Positions 35,879-44,446 of a stretch of 64,000 nt of DNA are shown here, piece by piece. The translations under genes were made by a program, and so were the position numbers. Origin of the DNA: Oenococcus sicerae (GTDB taxonomy: Bacteria; Bacillota; Bacilli; Lactobacillales; Lactobacillaceae). The notes beneath the pieces were generated by a model that ran no database searches, was not told the DNA's origin, and saw only the letters and a list, made by a program, of their open reading frames with translations. The stretch covers positions 682,001 to 746,000 of the forward strand of contig NZ_CP029684.2 in the NCBI RefSeq assembly GCF_004102045.2. Direction: 5' to 3'. How positions within the stretch are numbered: the first letter of the stretch is position 1; each line of letters starts with the position of its first letter.

Positions 35879-36355
35879 ATGACAGACTTTTTAAAAACAG
35901 ATTACGATCACTTACCGGAAAGCAATAGCTATGATGCATTACCGACTGGTGTTTACGAGGTCATGATCAAAGATATTAATGAAAAACAAGCGGCAACTGG
36001 CAACGCTGGCGTTGCTTTCCAATTAGAGGTTCGGCGCGATCTGGATAGCGAAGGCGATTTAGCAAATTCTAATGGTAAGTTTGGCGGTCGTGTTTTTTTC
36101 ACCACTGTTTGGAATTCTGATAAAAATCCTGAGTATCGCCTGACGACCTTAAATGCGATCGCGATAGCTGCCGGTGCTTCTAATAAACGTGTGTACGAGA
36201 CTTTCGATGATTTTAGAGAAGAATTATTATTAAAAGCTGTTCGTGTTAACTTAACACATGATATTTCAACTTTTCAGGGCGAAGATCGTGTTCAAGAGAC
36301 AGTCGCGCCTTGGGATTGGGAACCAACACAACTTTTGATGGCAGATATGGCCTAA
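35879..36355 (+). CDS. DUF669 family protein (phage-type recombination module gene)
   Basis: Protein of 158 residues. Landmarks are YDALPTGVYEVMIKD, a GGRVFFTTVWNSD strand and a C-terminal DWEPT. DUF669 proteins are usually found in phage replication/recombination modules beside AAA ATPases and SSB-like genes and probably bind DNA. Here the gene is alone, without integrase, repressor or structural genes, so it may be a domesticated phage gene. AAAGGGG precedes the ATG and a terminator follows. Confidence 0.7.
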   Translation: MTDFLKTDYDHLPESNSYDALPTGVYEVMIKDINEKQAATGNAGVAFQLEVRRDLDSEGDLANSNGKFGGRVFFTTVWNSDKNPEYRLTTLNAIAIAAGASNKRVYETFDDFREELLLKAVRVNLTHDISTFQGEDRVQETVAPWDWEPTQLLMADMA

Positions 36356-36370
36356 CCATTTTTAAAAGCA

Positions 36371-36395
36371 GACTTGTAATGGTCTGTTTTTTTGT
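36371..36395 (+). terminator. Terminator after the DUF669 gene
   Basis: CAGAC and GTCTG around an eight-base loop followed by eight T. Confidence 0.7.
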
Positions 36396-36429
36396 TAGCT
36401 TGCATTTTTATGTGTAAACTATTAATCAT

Positions 36430-36879
36430 ATGACGAAAAAGCTTTATACAATTAAGGACCTAGCTGATCAATTTGGCAAATCCAAACAAGCAATTCGTAA
36501 TGCGATCAAAAAAGCCGACTTGCCAGTAACTAACCGGAAACAGACTGGTAAGCTTACGGTTTTAGAATATGATGAAAAAACATTTAATTATTTGGCAACA
36601 AAGTACCACACAGAGATTACCGGTCAATCAGTAGCAACTGCTGACCAGTCAGATACCGGTAAGGTATCCGGTAACGAACTTGCGTTAACCGCCTTAACTA
36701 CGCAGTTAGACGAACTTAATAAACAATTGCAAGTTAAAGATGATCAGATCAAAGAGCTGCACACCTTATTAGATCAAGCTCAAAAACTTCAATTAACTCA
36801 TCAACAGCCAGAATTACTAGCCGATAGCAGTAAAACTGATAAAAAAGGTTTTTTTAGCCGCTTATTTTCGCGTAATTAA
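36430..36879 (+). CDS. DNA-binding protein with HTH and coiled coil (DUF536-like)
   Basis: Protein of 149 residues: an N-terminal MerR/helix-turn-helix-like start (LYTIKDLADQFGKSKQAIRNAIKK), a Ser/Thr-rich linker, a coiled coil (residues about 90-120) and a Phe/Arg tail. This resembles the DUF536 proteins encoded next to repB on plasmids of lactic acid bacteria, but no rep gene is near. It has no Shine-Dalgarno site; TTGTTA-N17-TAAACT sits nine bases before the ATG, so the mRNA may be leaderless. Confidence 0.6.
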   Translation: MTKKLYTIKDLADQFGKSKQAIRNAIKKADLPVTNRKQTGKLTVLEYDEKTFNYLATKYHTEITGQSVATADQSDTGKVSGNELALTALTTQLDELNKQLQVKDDQIKELHTLLDQAQKLQLTHQQPELLADSSKTDKKGFFSRLFSRN

Positions 36880-37088
36880 TCATGTCAGTAATCTTTTGAT
36901 CTAGGTTTTCATCAGCCTGAAATATTTTGTCTTCATAGCCGAGTTCATCATGATCTTGCTAGCATGTGTTTGCGAATCTCATCTTGTTGCAGCAACAAAA
37001 TACTAGTGCCTAATTCAGCTTTCAATTTCTGGGCTGTTGAGCTTTTGCCGCAAGCTGAGTTACCCCTGATCAAAAAAATTTTTTTCAT
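36880..37088 (-). pseudogene. Decayed P-loop kinase-like gene
   Basis: From ATG 37088 a frame of 46 codons contains a P-loop (RGNSACGKSSTA) and QQDEIRKHML, the start of a zeta-toxin/chloramphenicol-phosphotransferase-like small kinase. It then meets two stops (from 36950). In a neighbouring frame a C-terminal-looking stretch (HDELGYEDKIFQADENLDQ) runs to the end of the preceding gene. The middle of about 100 residues is missing, so deletion plus frameshift. Confidence 0.55.
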
Positions 37089-37126
37089 AAATGAATGATA
37101 ATCCATAGATCATCACTAGTCATCTT

Positions 37127-37705
37127 TTAGAAAATGATCGGTATAAAAATGACTATCAGCAAGATCATTAATAGGATCCAAATAGCCAAGCCGATCGGAC
37201 TCTGTGGATTGATCGTTAAGCCGATGCCAAAACTTTTTGGAATCAAAATAGGCGCCTGCTTTTTGATGGGTCCTGGATATGCCAAATGATAATGCCACAA
37301 AGAAGCGATCATGATATACATAATCAAGATGAGCATCAAAATAGCTATCAGGTGACTATTTAAGAAATGTCTGTTGCCAAAAAAACTGGCAACAACAGGG
37401 AATAAAACAACCAGCATAATGACCGTGACCAATGAAATATCAAGGGCTCTTAATCTTTTTTGCTTTCTGAGGATTTCAGCATCATCTTGCACTTTTTGCA
37501 GAACCGCTTTATCTCCTTTAATTAATAAATCTAAAGACAGATCGTATATCTGACTTAATTGAACCAACGTATCCATATCTGGATAATTTTTGCCTTTTTC
37601 CCAATTTGATAGGGCTTGCCGGCTAACATGCAACATCTTGGCGACTTGATCCTGTGTCATACCTAATTCTTTTCTTTTGTTAGAAATAACCTCGTTGAAT
37701 TTCAT
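37127..37705 (-). CDS. XRE-family HTH protein with membrane segments
   Basis: Start chosen at ATG 37705 (MKFNEVISNKRKELGMTQ) behind GAGGATGAA; the upstream extension to 37780 lacks support. Residues 5-60 form an XRE helix-turn-helix (MTQDQVAKMLHVSRQALSNWEKG). After a basic linker there are three to four hydrophobic helices, so this is a membrane-bound regulator of about 192 residues. Target genes are unknown; the adjacent exporter is a candidate. Confidence 0.8.
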   Translation of the reverse strand: MKFNEVISNKRKELGMTQDQVAKMLHVSRQALSNWEKGKNYPDMDTLVQLSQIYDLSLDLLIKGDKAVLQKVQDDAEILRKQKRLRALDISLVTVIMLVVLFPVVASFFGNRHFLNSHLIAILMLILIMYIMIASLWHYHLAYPGPIKKQAPILIPKSFGIGLTINPQSPIGLAIWILLMILLIVIFIPIIF

Positions 37706-37884
37706 AAGTTCATCCTCACATAATAAGCTTAACTGGCCAAGGGGATGATGACTAGCAAGGATTTCTTGCTTTAGGATCAAGGCATATATGCAAGATTTTG
37801 TGGCTTTGATATTAGTTAATTAGATTAGAAACATAACAGTTGTTTAGCAAAAAAAGTAATTGACATCAAAGCTGGTCACTGATT

Positions 37885-39623
37885 TCAGGCTTGTTTGAGC
37901 AGCTGCTCTTGTACATATTTGCGGTAAAGCGGATGTGTTTTGTAGAGCTCTTCATGTGTTCCTTGTCCTGTAATTTTGCCATGTTCCAAAAAAAGAATCT
38001 GATCGGCATTTTTAACCGTTGCCAAACGATGCGCCACTATGATGATCGTGGCCTTGCTTTTGATTTTATCGATCGCTTGCTGGATAAAGAACTCAGACTG
38101 GCTATCCAGACTAGCCGTTGCTTCATCGAAAATATAAATGTCGGCTTGTTTTAAAAAAGCTCGGGCGATCATGATTCGCTGCAGCTGACCGCCAGAGATA
38201 TTGGCACCGCGTTCGGATAAATCAGTATCTATTTTTTTAGGAAGTTTTTCAACGAAATCAAAAGCCGAAGCAGCTTTTAAGGCTTGGTTGATTTGTTCGT
38301 CGGAAACATCTTTTTTTAATCCGATCGTCAGATTATCTCGCAGTGTCCCGACAAGTATCGAACCCTGTTGAGGAACATAAGCGACATGTTCGCGCCAATA
38401 TTGCAGACCAAAACTTGGATGTTTTTTCCCGCCACGGTTAATTGTCCCTTGCTTGGTAGATAGAATTTTTCGATCAAAGAAATAATTGTCGATTTGCCAC
38501 CTCCGGAAGGTCCGACAAAGGCTGTCACGTGTCCGGCTGGAATCGTGAAATTCAAATCTTGCAAAATATCGACCGTTGGGTTATAGGCAAAAGAGACTTG
38601 ATCAAAGACTAATGGCGAAGCGAATGTGTCTGCCGGAACCAGTTGACTATTGTCTGTTTCTTCGCTTGTCTTTAACAGATTAACCAGCCATTCGGAGGCA
38701 CCATTGGCCGACTGAAATTGATTAATCGTCTGAGTGATACTACTGATGGGGGTCATGATCTGCAAAAAATAGATAAAGAAGGAAACCAACGCGCCAATCG
38801 TCATGCTGTGCGCGGACACCATTAAACCACCAATAATCAAGACGAAGAAGATGCTGGAAAACAGAATCGTATACTCGATCGGATCAAGCAGCGAGTTTAT
38901 TTTTAGAACCTTCATGTTAAAGCGATACAGACGATCCACACTATCATCAAGCTTTTTCTTTTGCGATTCTTGACCATTGAAGCTTTTGATCATACGAATT
39001 TCGGAGGCGACCTGATTCAAGCGACTGGAAAAATGACCAAGTTCGTTTTGCAGACTGGTCGAAGTCTTATTCTGGATATTGCTAGTCGGTGACAGGATCA
39101 GCAGCACGACGACTAGCGCCAGCATCACAATTAAAGTTAAAGACCAATTTGTTAGAAAAAGAATCATAATTGAGCCAATAACCAAAATCACACCACTTAT
39201 AAAGGAAGAGACATTCTGACGAATTAAAAGATCGATCGATTGTGTGTCATTAGCGATATGATTGGATATTTCGCCGGATTGTCTATCTGTAAAGAATTTG
39301 ATTGGAATATTCATCAAATGAGTTGAAGCTTTTTTTCTGATAGAGACGATAAAAGCCTGACTGGCTTTGCCCATTGTGTAACTGTTTAGCACACTGAATA
39401 AGGTGGAAAATAAAAGCGTGACAATCACGGCCGATACCATCGGAATCGAAAAATGTTTCCTAAAAGTATCCACCAAATTAGAGATAAACAGGGGAAATAC
39501 CAGTGACAAAGCCGCACTAAGAACTGAAAAAATTAGGCCGGCTGCCAATAGTGATTTCTTGATTTCTGCATATTTGAATAAAGCGATTAATCCGGATTTT
39601 TTCTGTTTTTTCTGTTTTGCCAT
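37885..39623 (-). pseudogene. ABC multidrug exporter (fused membrane-ATPase), frameshifted
   Basis: A BmrA/LmrA-type half-transporter: six membrane helices (residues about 15-290), then an ATPase with Walker A VGPSGGGKST, signature SGGQLQRIMIARAF, Walker B IYIFDEATASLD and H-loop VAHRL. The frame breaks just after Walker A, at a run of six T on the + strand (38422-38427). One extra base there restores a continuous protein of about 579 residues. The downstream frame resumes with FGLQYWREHVAYVPQ. AAAGGAGGATCT is a strong ribosome binding site. As read it cannot make a complete ATPase. Confidence 0.8.
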
Positions 39624-40063
39624 AGATCCTCCTTTGGTGGCATTTCTAATAATTTGAAAATAATAGAAACGGGTATGTCAGACATCTTTTCCATGCTAAT
39701 TAAATCATCAGAATATAAATCTGTTACCAAGTTTTCAATATTTCTTTTATTATTGCTAATGGTATATAAAAGAAGAAAAGATCTAACAGCAATACCATAT
39801 TTTTTTTGTTTAACAAATTGAAGATATGCAATGATTAAGATATCTTGGTAATCCCGTAGCATTGCTAAATTGGTATTAGCGATTGCATTCGTTTTCATAA
39901 TCGTGTAATCAAAAAGTTCTTTAACAAAGGAAGCTTGTAAAAATGATGGGGCGATATCATAAATAGCCAAGCTATTGCTCTGAACTGTCGAAATAGACAT
40001 CCTTTTCCGTAATTTTTGAATTTTGTATATTAATAATTGGTTGGTTCTGTCTGTGCCGTTCAT
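39587..40063 (-). CDS. Hypothetical helical protein, possible Rgg C-terminal fragment
   Basis: A 158-residue AT-rich frame, predicted to be mostly helical (YDIAPSFLQASFVKELFDYTI..., LIIAYLQFVKQKKYG). It lacks the N-terminal helix-turn-helix of Rgg-family regulators, but its helix pattern resembles their C-terminal half. It overlaps the exporter start by 37 bases. No close family is recognised; it may be a remnant. Confidence 0.35.
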   Translation of the reverse strand: MNGTDRTNQLLIYKIQKLRKRMSISTVQSNSLAIYDIAPSFLQASFVKELFDYTIMKTNAIANTNLAMLRDYQDILIIAYLQFVKQKKYGIAVRSFLLLYTISNNKRNIENLVTDLYSDDLISMEKMSDIPVSIIFKLLEMPPKEDLWQNRKNRKNPD

Positions 40064-40144
40064 AATAGAATACTCTCGATTTTAAAGTATATTTAACAAT
40101 ATTTTCAAAACAAGCGAAGAATGGTAAACATCTTCAAAATCTAT

Positions 40145-40522
40145 TCAAACATTTTTTGATTGATTTTGAGTATTTGACAATGTATTAGAAATTATCACTG
40201 GATTTACATATCCGGCTGGAACATATGTTTCTTTTAAACATGAAATAATCAATTGCTGCAAATGCCAATCTAGATCATTCAGACAATCCAGTAGGGCACT
40301 CGATACTAGTAACTCTAAAAGCACATCGATATCTCTCTTGATTAGTGCAATATACATGCTTAAGACAAGAGCCTGTTTCACTGAGGTTTTTGGTATTTTA
40401 TTAAAAACCATCTTACGAAACTTTTTTGTCTGCTTATTAAAATGTGAGAAATAGAAACAGAAATGGGTAATACTATACAGAAAATTTCTATCCAATAGCG
40501 CAGATGTAGGGTAATCATGCAT
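40145..40522 (-). CDS. Hypothetical helical protein, possible Rgg C-terminal fragment
   Basis: A 125-residue leftward frame with alternating hydrophobic helices (ALLDRNFLYSITHFCFYF, VKQALVLSMYIALIKRDIDVLLELL, HLQQLIISCLKE). It is similar in plan to the neighbouring frame at 39587-40063 and to Rgg C-terminal domains, but no helix-turn-helix is encoded. It may be a truncated regulator or a decayed copy. Confidence 0.35.
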   Translation of the reverse strand: MHDYPTSALLDRNFLYSITHFCFYFSHFNKQTKKFRKMVFNKIPKTSVKQALVLSMYIALIKRDIDVLLELLVSSALLDCLNDLDWHLQQLIISCLKETYVPAGYVNPVIISNTLSNTQNQSKNV

Positions 40523-40787
40523 AATTAATTTTTAAAACAACTATGTGAAAGAATTTTGCTTTCATGAAGTATGCTACGACCCTTATACAGAGTATAAATT
40601 GCGTTTTTTCTAAAGATCAATAATCTATTTATATTGGCTGATGAAGTTGTCAATATCAATGATTTTTCAAGATAGCAAACTTAGCTAGCTGTATACTAAT
40701 GCTAAAAACAGTCATTGAAAAATTAAGCACATAGCCAAATAACACCGAAAAGCAATAGATTATTTAGAAAAAAACAGGAGACTAATA

Positions 40788-41165
40788 ATGATTGAATCAG
40801 ATTGCATTTTTTGTCATAGAGAGACACTGAAACTAGTCTTAGAAAACAAACTTGCAGTCGCATTTTATGATATCCATCCTGTTAATAAGGGGCATCTATT
40901 AATAATACCTAAAGCACATCAAGAGAATTATTTTAGCTTAACTAAAGAAGAGTTTTTAGCTATCGACGAATTGATTCACAAAGGCAAAGAAATGCTGGAT
41001 CAAAAATTCGGCCCCGCTGGATATAATATTGGTGTTAATGTTGGTGAATATGGCGGCCAAACTGTGATGCACTGCCATATTCACTTAATACCCCGGTATA
41101 TTGGAGATGACCCGCATCCAGCCGGTGGTATTAGAAAAATGCTTCCGAATGGATCGGAAGAATGA
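40788..41165 (+). CDS. HIT family hydrolase
   Basis: Protein of 125 residues: N-terminal CIFCHRE, a PKAHQENYFSLTKEE segment and the histidine triad MHCHIHLIPRY near residue 99. It acts on nucleoside monophosphoramidate or dinucleotide substrates. AGGAG is eight bases ahead of the ATG. It is transcribed rightward, away from the fragment pair. Confidence 0.9.
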   Translation: MIESDCIFCHRETLKLVLENKLAVAFYDIHPVNKGHLLIIPKAHQENYFSLTKEEFLAIDELIHKGKEMLDQKFGPAGYNIGVNVGEYGGQTVMHCHIHLIPRYIGDDPHPAGGIRKMLPNGSEE

Positions 41166-41232
41166 AATGAGTATTGATAGAATTTAGCAAAAAATAATCC
41201 TATAGAAATGTTATGCTACAATATCCTTGATA

Positions 41233-41249
41233 TGTTTCATATTGAAACA
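41233..41249 (+). promoter_or_regulatory. Operator of the marR gene
   Basis: TGTTTCATATTGAAACA, a 7-3-7 perfect inverted repeat 21 bases ahead of the marR start. A near copy precedes the exporter gene. Confidence 0.7.
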
Positions 41250-41269
41250 ATTTGAAAGGGAAACAGAAT

Positions 41270-41740
41270 ATGAATAAAATTGATTTAACTACCCAAGTGA
41301 TTGAACCCTTTGAGCGAATTAATCGGTTATATCAGGAGTTAGAACAAACAACCGATACATATGGTACTGACGAACTGTTGCATCCTTCAGAGATACACAC
41401 TGTTGAGGAGATTGGCCATCATCCCAAAACCAGCCTAACTGATTTAGCGGAGTATTTAAGAATCACCAAGGGCAGTGCTACTAAAATGGTACAAAGATTG
41501 GTTAAGAAAGCACTAGTGACCAAAACTTTCGCACCTGATTCTGAAAACAAGATCCAGATTATTTTAACCTCGAAAGGCGAGATCGCCTATAAGAATCACC
41601 GTCAATATTTGCAACATCTGGAAAACCAACTTATATCTATTTATGAGCCGCTTTCTGATCAAGAACTTGAGGGCATTATCAGAATTAGCCAGCCAACTGA
41701 AGATCTTTTAAAACGGTTGATTCAAGAAAGAAGTCGATGA
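41270..41740 (+). CDS. MarR family transcriptional regulator
   Basis: Protein of 156 residues with a winged helix-turn-helix: LTDLAEYLRITKGSATKMVQRL as recognition unit, LTSKG as wing. The start is ATG 41270 because AAAGGG lies nine bases before it; an upstream TTG extension adds no support. It likely represses itself and the exporter, since matching inverted repeats lie ahead of both genes. The ligand is unknown. Confidence 0.88.
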   Translation: MNKIDLTTQVIEPFERINRLYQELEQTTDTYGTDELLHPSEIHTVEEIGHHPKTSLTDLAEYLRITKGSATKMVQRLVKKALVTKTFAPDSENKIQIILTSKGEIAYKNHRQYLQHLENQLISIYEPLSDQELEGIIRISQPTEDLLKRLIQERSR

Positions 41741-41755
41741 TTTTTTTTAACTAAA

Positions 41756-41772
41756 TGTTTCATATACAAACA
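41756..41772 (+). promoter_or_regulatory. Operator-like repeat ahead of the exporter gene
   Basis: TGTTTCATATACAAACA, sharing TGTTTCATAT with the marR operator and with five-base outer arms. It is 27 bases before the exporter start. Confidence 0.6.
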
Positions 41773-41798
41773 GATTCGTAATACAACAAGGAGTAGAT

Positions 41799-43658
41799 AT
41801 GGTTTATAAAATAAAAGAACTAACCGGTTTGCTAGGACTAGCTTTAATTATGTTTATTGTGACACTGGACACGACGATTACCAATATCGCGCTTCCAACG
41901 ATCACTGCAAACTTCAAAACAAGTTTAGATACCAGTAACTGGGTGAGCACGATTTACGTCTTAGTTCTCTCGGTCTGCATGATTCCCGTTGCTAAGATCG
42001 GGGATCAACTAGGCAGAAAGAAAACGATGCTTTTAGGGTTGATTTTTTTTGGATCTGGTTCTCTATTCTGCGGATTTTCCAACTCCATTAACTGGCTAAT
42101 AACTATGCGCGGTGTCCAAGGTGTTGGTGGGGCTATCGCAACAACGATTATGATCCCGCTTTGTGTTTCTTTGCTTGGCAGAGAAAAGGCGAACCAAGCA
42201 GTTGGCGAAATTGGTGCTGTGGCTGCGCTGGCAGCAGCTATTGGTCCTACTCTTGGTGGCTTGATTATCCATTACTGGTCATGGCATTTTATTTTCTTTA
42301 TCAATGTGCCGATTACCTTGGTTGCTTTGGTTCTGATCTATACTTGTTTTTCTGAATCATATGATCTCACGATTTCTTCTAAAATCAATTATTTGGGAAT
42401 TTTATTACTTAGTTTGACTCTGTTTCTTTTGACCTTTGTTTTACTTAAAGGCTATGATTTTGGATGGACTTCTCAAAGAATTATTTTTATCAGTGTTGCG
42501 GCTATGATTTTTTTGATCACTTTTGTTGTTAACGACCTCAAGCAAAAAGAACCATTAATTGAATTCAGTCTTTTTAAGAATAGTACTTTTCTTTCATCTA
42601 CAATCATCTATTTTACTGCTGGTTTTACTATTGTTTGTTCCAGTGTCATATTTAATTTTTTCTTGGAAGATGTACTGAACTATTCTGCCTTGAGGGCTGG
42701 ACTCATCATTATGTTTAGTTCGGTCATGGTTATTATTGCCATGCCATTAGGAAATAAATTAGGGCAACAATTCAGTTTTCGCTGGCCCATCATGGCTGGT
42801 TCAATTTTAATGGCCGTTAGTTTGCTTTTGTTGACCCAAATTTCATATATCATATCTAAGTTTGACATGATCTTTGATATGTGCGTCTTGGGGCTCGGTT
42901 TTGGCTTGGCGAGTTTGTCATTGGTCTCAGCTGTTCAATATATTCCGGAGACCAAAGCTGGAATTGCGTCGGGTATGGTAAACGCCGCTAGACAATTGGG
43001 AACTTGCTTAGGGATTGCGCTTTTGGTTGGCACTCTGAATAACAATGTCAAAGTAGCTAGTCAAGCTGTCCAGGCCGACGGCTTAAGTCGTATACAAAGC
43101 AGTCGTTTGGCTCCTGATGTAAAAAAAGTATTGAAGCAAGAAGTGTCAAGACAATTTAAAAACACAAATAACGTTAAACTGACGCACAAAAAGATCAATA
43201 TGAAGATCATCAAACAAAAGTCGAAAAAAACTGTTCAGCTGCCTGAACCGTCGAAGTCTTCAGATTTCGATGTTTTATATCCGGGAAGCACTAAATTGAC
43301 ACAAGGGTCAAAAAAACTTGACCAAAGTAGCCAAGAATTTTATCAATACTTATATAGCGAAAATAAAACATCAGGTGGCCGTCTAGATATTCCGGCTGCT
43401 GTTGCTGAAAAAATAGCCAAAAATAATTACCTAATGGCAATCGAACAATCTAAGCTGAGAAGTGGTATTCAATTGGTAGCTCAAAAACAAGTTCTGCAAC
43501 GAGTATTGAAAAACATTAAACAAAATAAAAATCAGCAACTAACTCAAGCTTTCACGAAAACATTTTGGATAGCATTTATTTTTTTGGCCCTCACAGTGCC
43601 AATTGCTTACTGGTCAGATAAAAGTATTAAATTGATTGATAGAAAAAAGGTATCTTAA
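41799..43658 (+). CDS. MFS drug exporter, 14-helix DHA2/EmrB-QacA type
   Basis: Protein of 619 residues. TLDTTITNIALPTI opens helix 1, GRKK marks the A-motif, and GVGGAIATT plus the large C-motif-like region GAVAALAAAIGPTLGG follow. Fourteen membrane helices are expected. Between the last two (residues about 415-585) lies a hydrophilic insertion of some 160 residues rich in Lys, Gln and Ser, making it longer than usual family members of about 470. It follows marR by 58 bases with an operator copy, so it is likely de-repressed by the same drug. Confidence 0.88.
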   Translation: MVYKIKELTGLLGLALIMFIVTLDTTITNIALPTITANFKTSLDTSNWVSTIYVLVLSVCMIPVAKIGDQLGRKKTMLLGLIFFGSGSLFCGFSNSINWLITMRGVQGVGGAIATTIMIPLCVSLLGREKANQAVGEIGAVAALAAAIGPTLGGLIIHYWSWHFIFFINVPITLVALVLIYTCFSESYDLTISSKINYLGILLLSLTLFLLTFVLLKGYDFGWTSQRIIFISVAAMIFLITFVVNDLKQKEPLIEFSLFKNSTFLSSTIIYFTAGFTIVCSSVIFNFFLEDVLNYSALRAGLIIMFSSVMVIIAMPLGNKLGQQFSFRWPIMAGSILMAVSLLLLTQISYIISKFDMIFDMCVLGLGFGLASLSLVSAVQYIPETKAGIASGMVNAARQLGTCLGIALLVGTLNNNVKVASQAVQADGLSRIQSSRLAPDVKKVLKQEVSRQFKNTNNVKLTHKKINMKIIKQKSKKTVQLPEPSKSSDFDVLYPGSTKLTQGSKKLDQSSQEFYQYLYSENKTSGGRLDIPAAVAEKIAKNNYLMAIEQSKLRSGIQLVAQKQVLQRVLKNIKQNKNQQLTQAFTKTFWIAFIFLALTVPIAYWSDKSIKLIDRKKVS

Positions 43659-43856
43659 TCAATTTGGTTGGCTATTAATGGCATTCATCCAATGGTTATG
43701 GCTGAGCTAGAAAGTGGGTAGTAGTGCTTGATGATGTGATGTGTAATCTTTACCTAGACCTAGGTGCTCTATTCTGTTACCTAACTGGGCTAGCAGATAA
43801 ATAAAGTGGGTTCATCATTTAAGGTATAGAATTATTTCATTAGGAGTTTGATACTG

Positions 43857-44354
43857 ATGAAAAAAGCATTAATTGTGATTGATATGCAAAATGCCTTAAG
43901 CGCTGTTTATCAAGCGAATATCGTCGTTGATCATATTAATCAAGAGATTGATCATTACCGAAAGATGAAACAGACGATTATTTTCTTTCAACACATCGAT
44001 GAGGATATGCCGATTTTTAGTCTCGGATGGCAATTATTGGATAACTTGCATTGCCAACAAAATGATATCTATTTTAATAAATATCGGCCAGATGCTTTTT
44101 TTGAAACCGGTCTGCATGATTTTTTGTTCCATCGACACATTGATGAAATTGAAATTGCCGGTGCACAAACCGAATATTGCATTGACACAAGCATTAGAGT
44201 TGCTTGCCATTTAGGGTATAAAGTCGCCATCTTAAAGGACGGGTTTTCTACTTTTGACAACAAAATAATTTCTGCCAAACAAATCAATGAACATCATTTA
44301 CAGGTATGGCAAGGAAGCTTTGCGAGCGTCGTTGAGGCAAACGCATTGGCTTAA
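43857..44354 (+). CDS. Isochorismatase-like cysteine hydrolase
   Basis: Protein of 165 residues with the Asp-Lys-Cys triad visible: VIDMQNA (Asp), FNKYRPDAF (Lys), EIAGAQTEYCID (Cys). Family members hydrolyse amides such as nicotinamide or carbamoyl compounds, or isochorismate. Start ATG 43857 follows AGGAG with ten bases spacing; the in-frame TTG 43848 is inside that spacing. Substrate unknown. Confidence 0.88.
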   Translation: MKKALIVIDMQNALSAVYQANIVVDHINQEIDHYRKMKQTIIFFQHIDEDMPIFSLGWQLLDNLHCQQNDIYFNKYRPDAFFETGLHDFLFHRHIDEIEIAGAQTEYCIDTSIRVACHLGYKVAILKDGFSTFDNKIISAKQINEHHLQVWQGSFASVVEANALA

Positions 44355-44446
44355 AATGTGAAATATTGGTCAGAAACAGCCATTGTTTTAACTCTCTTGC
44401 AGGCATTAATTGTTCTGGTAAACTAAACGAGAATAGACCTAGTATC

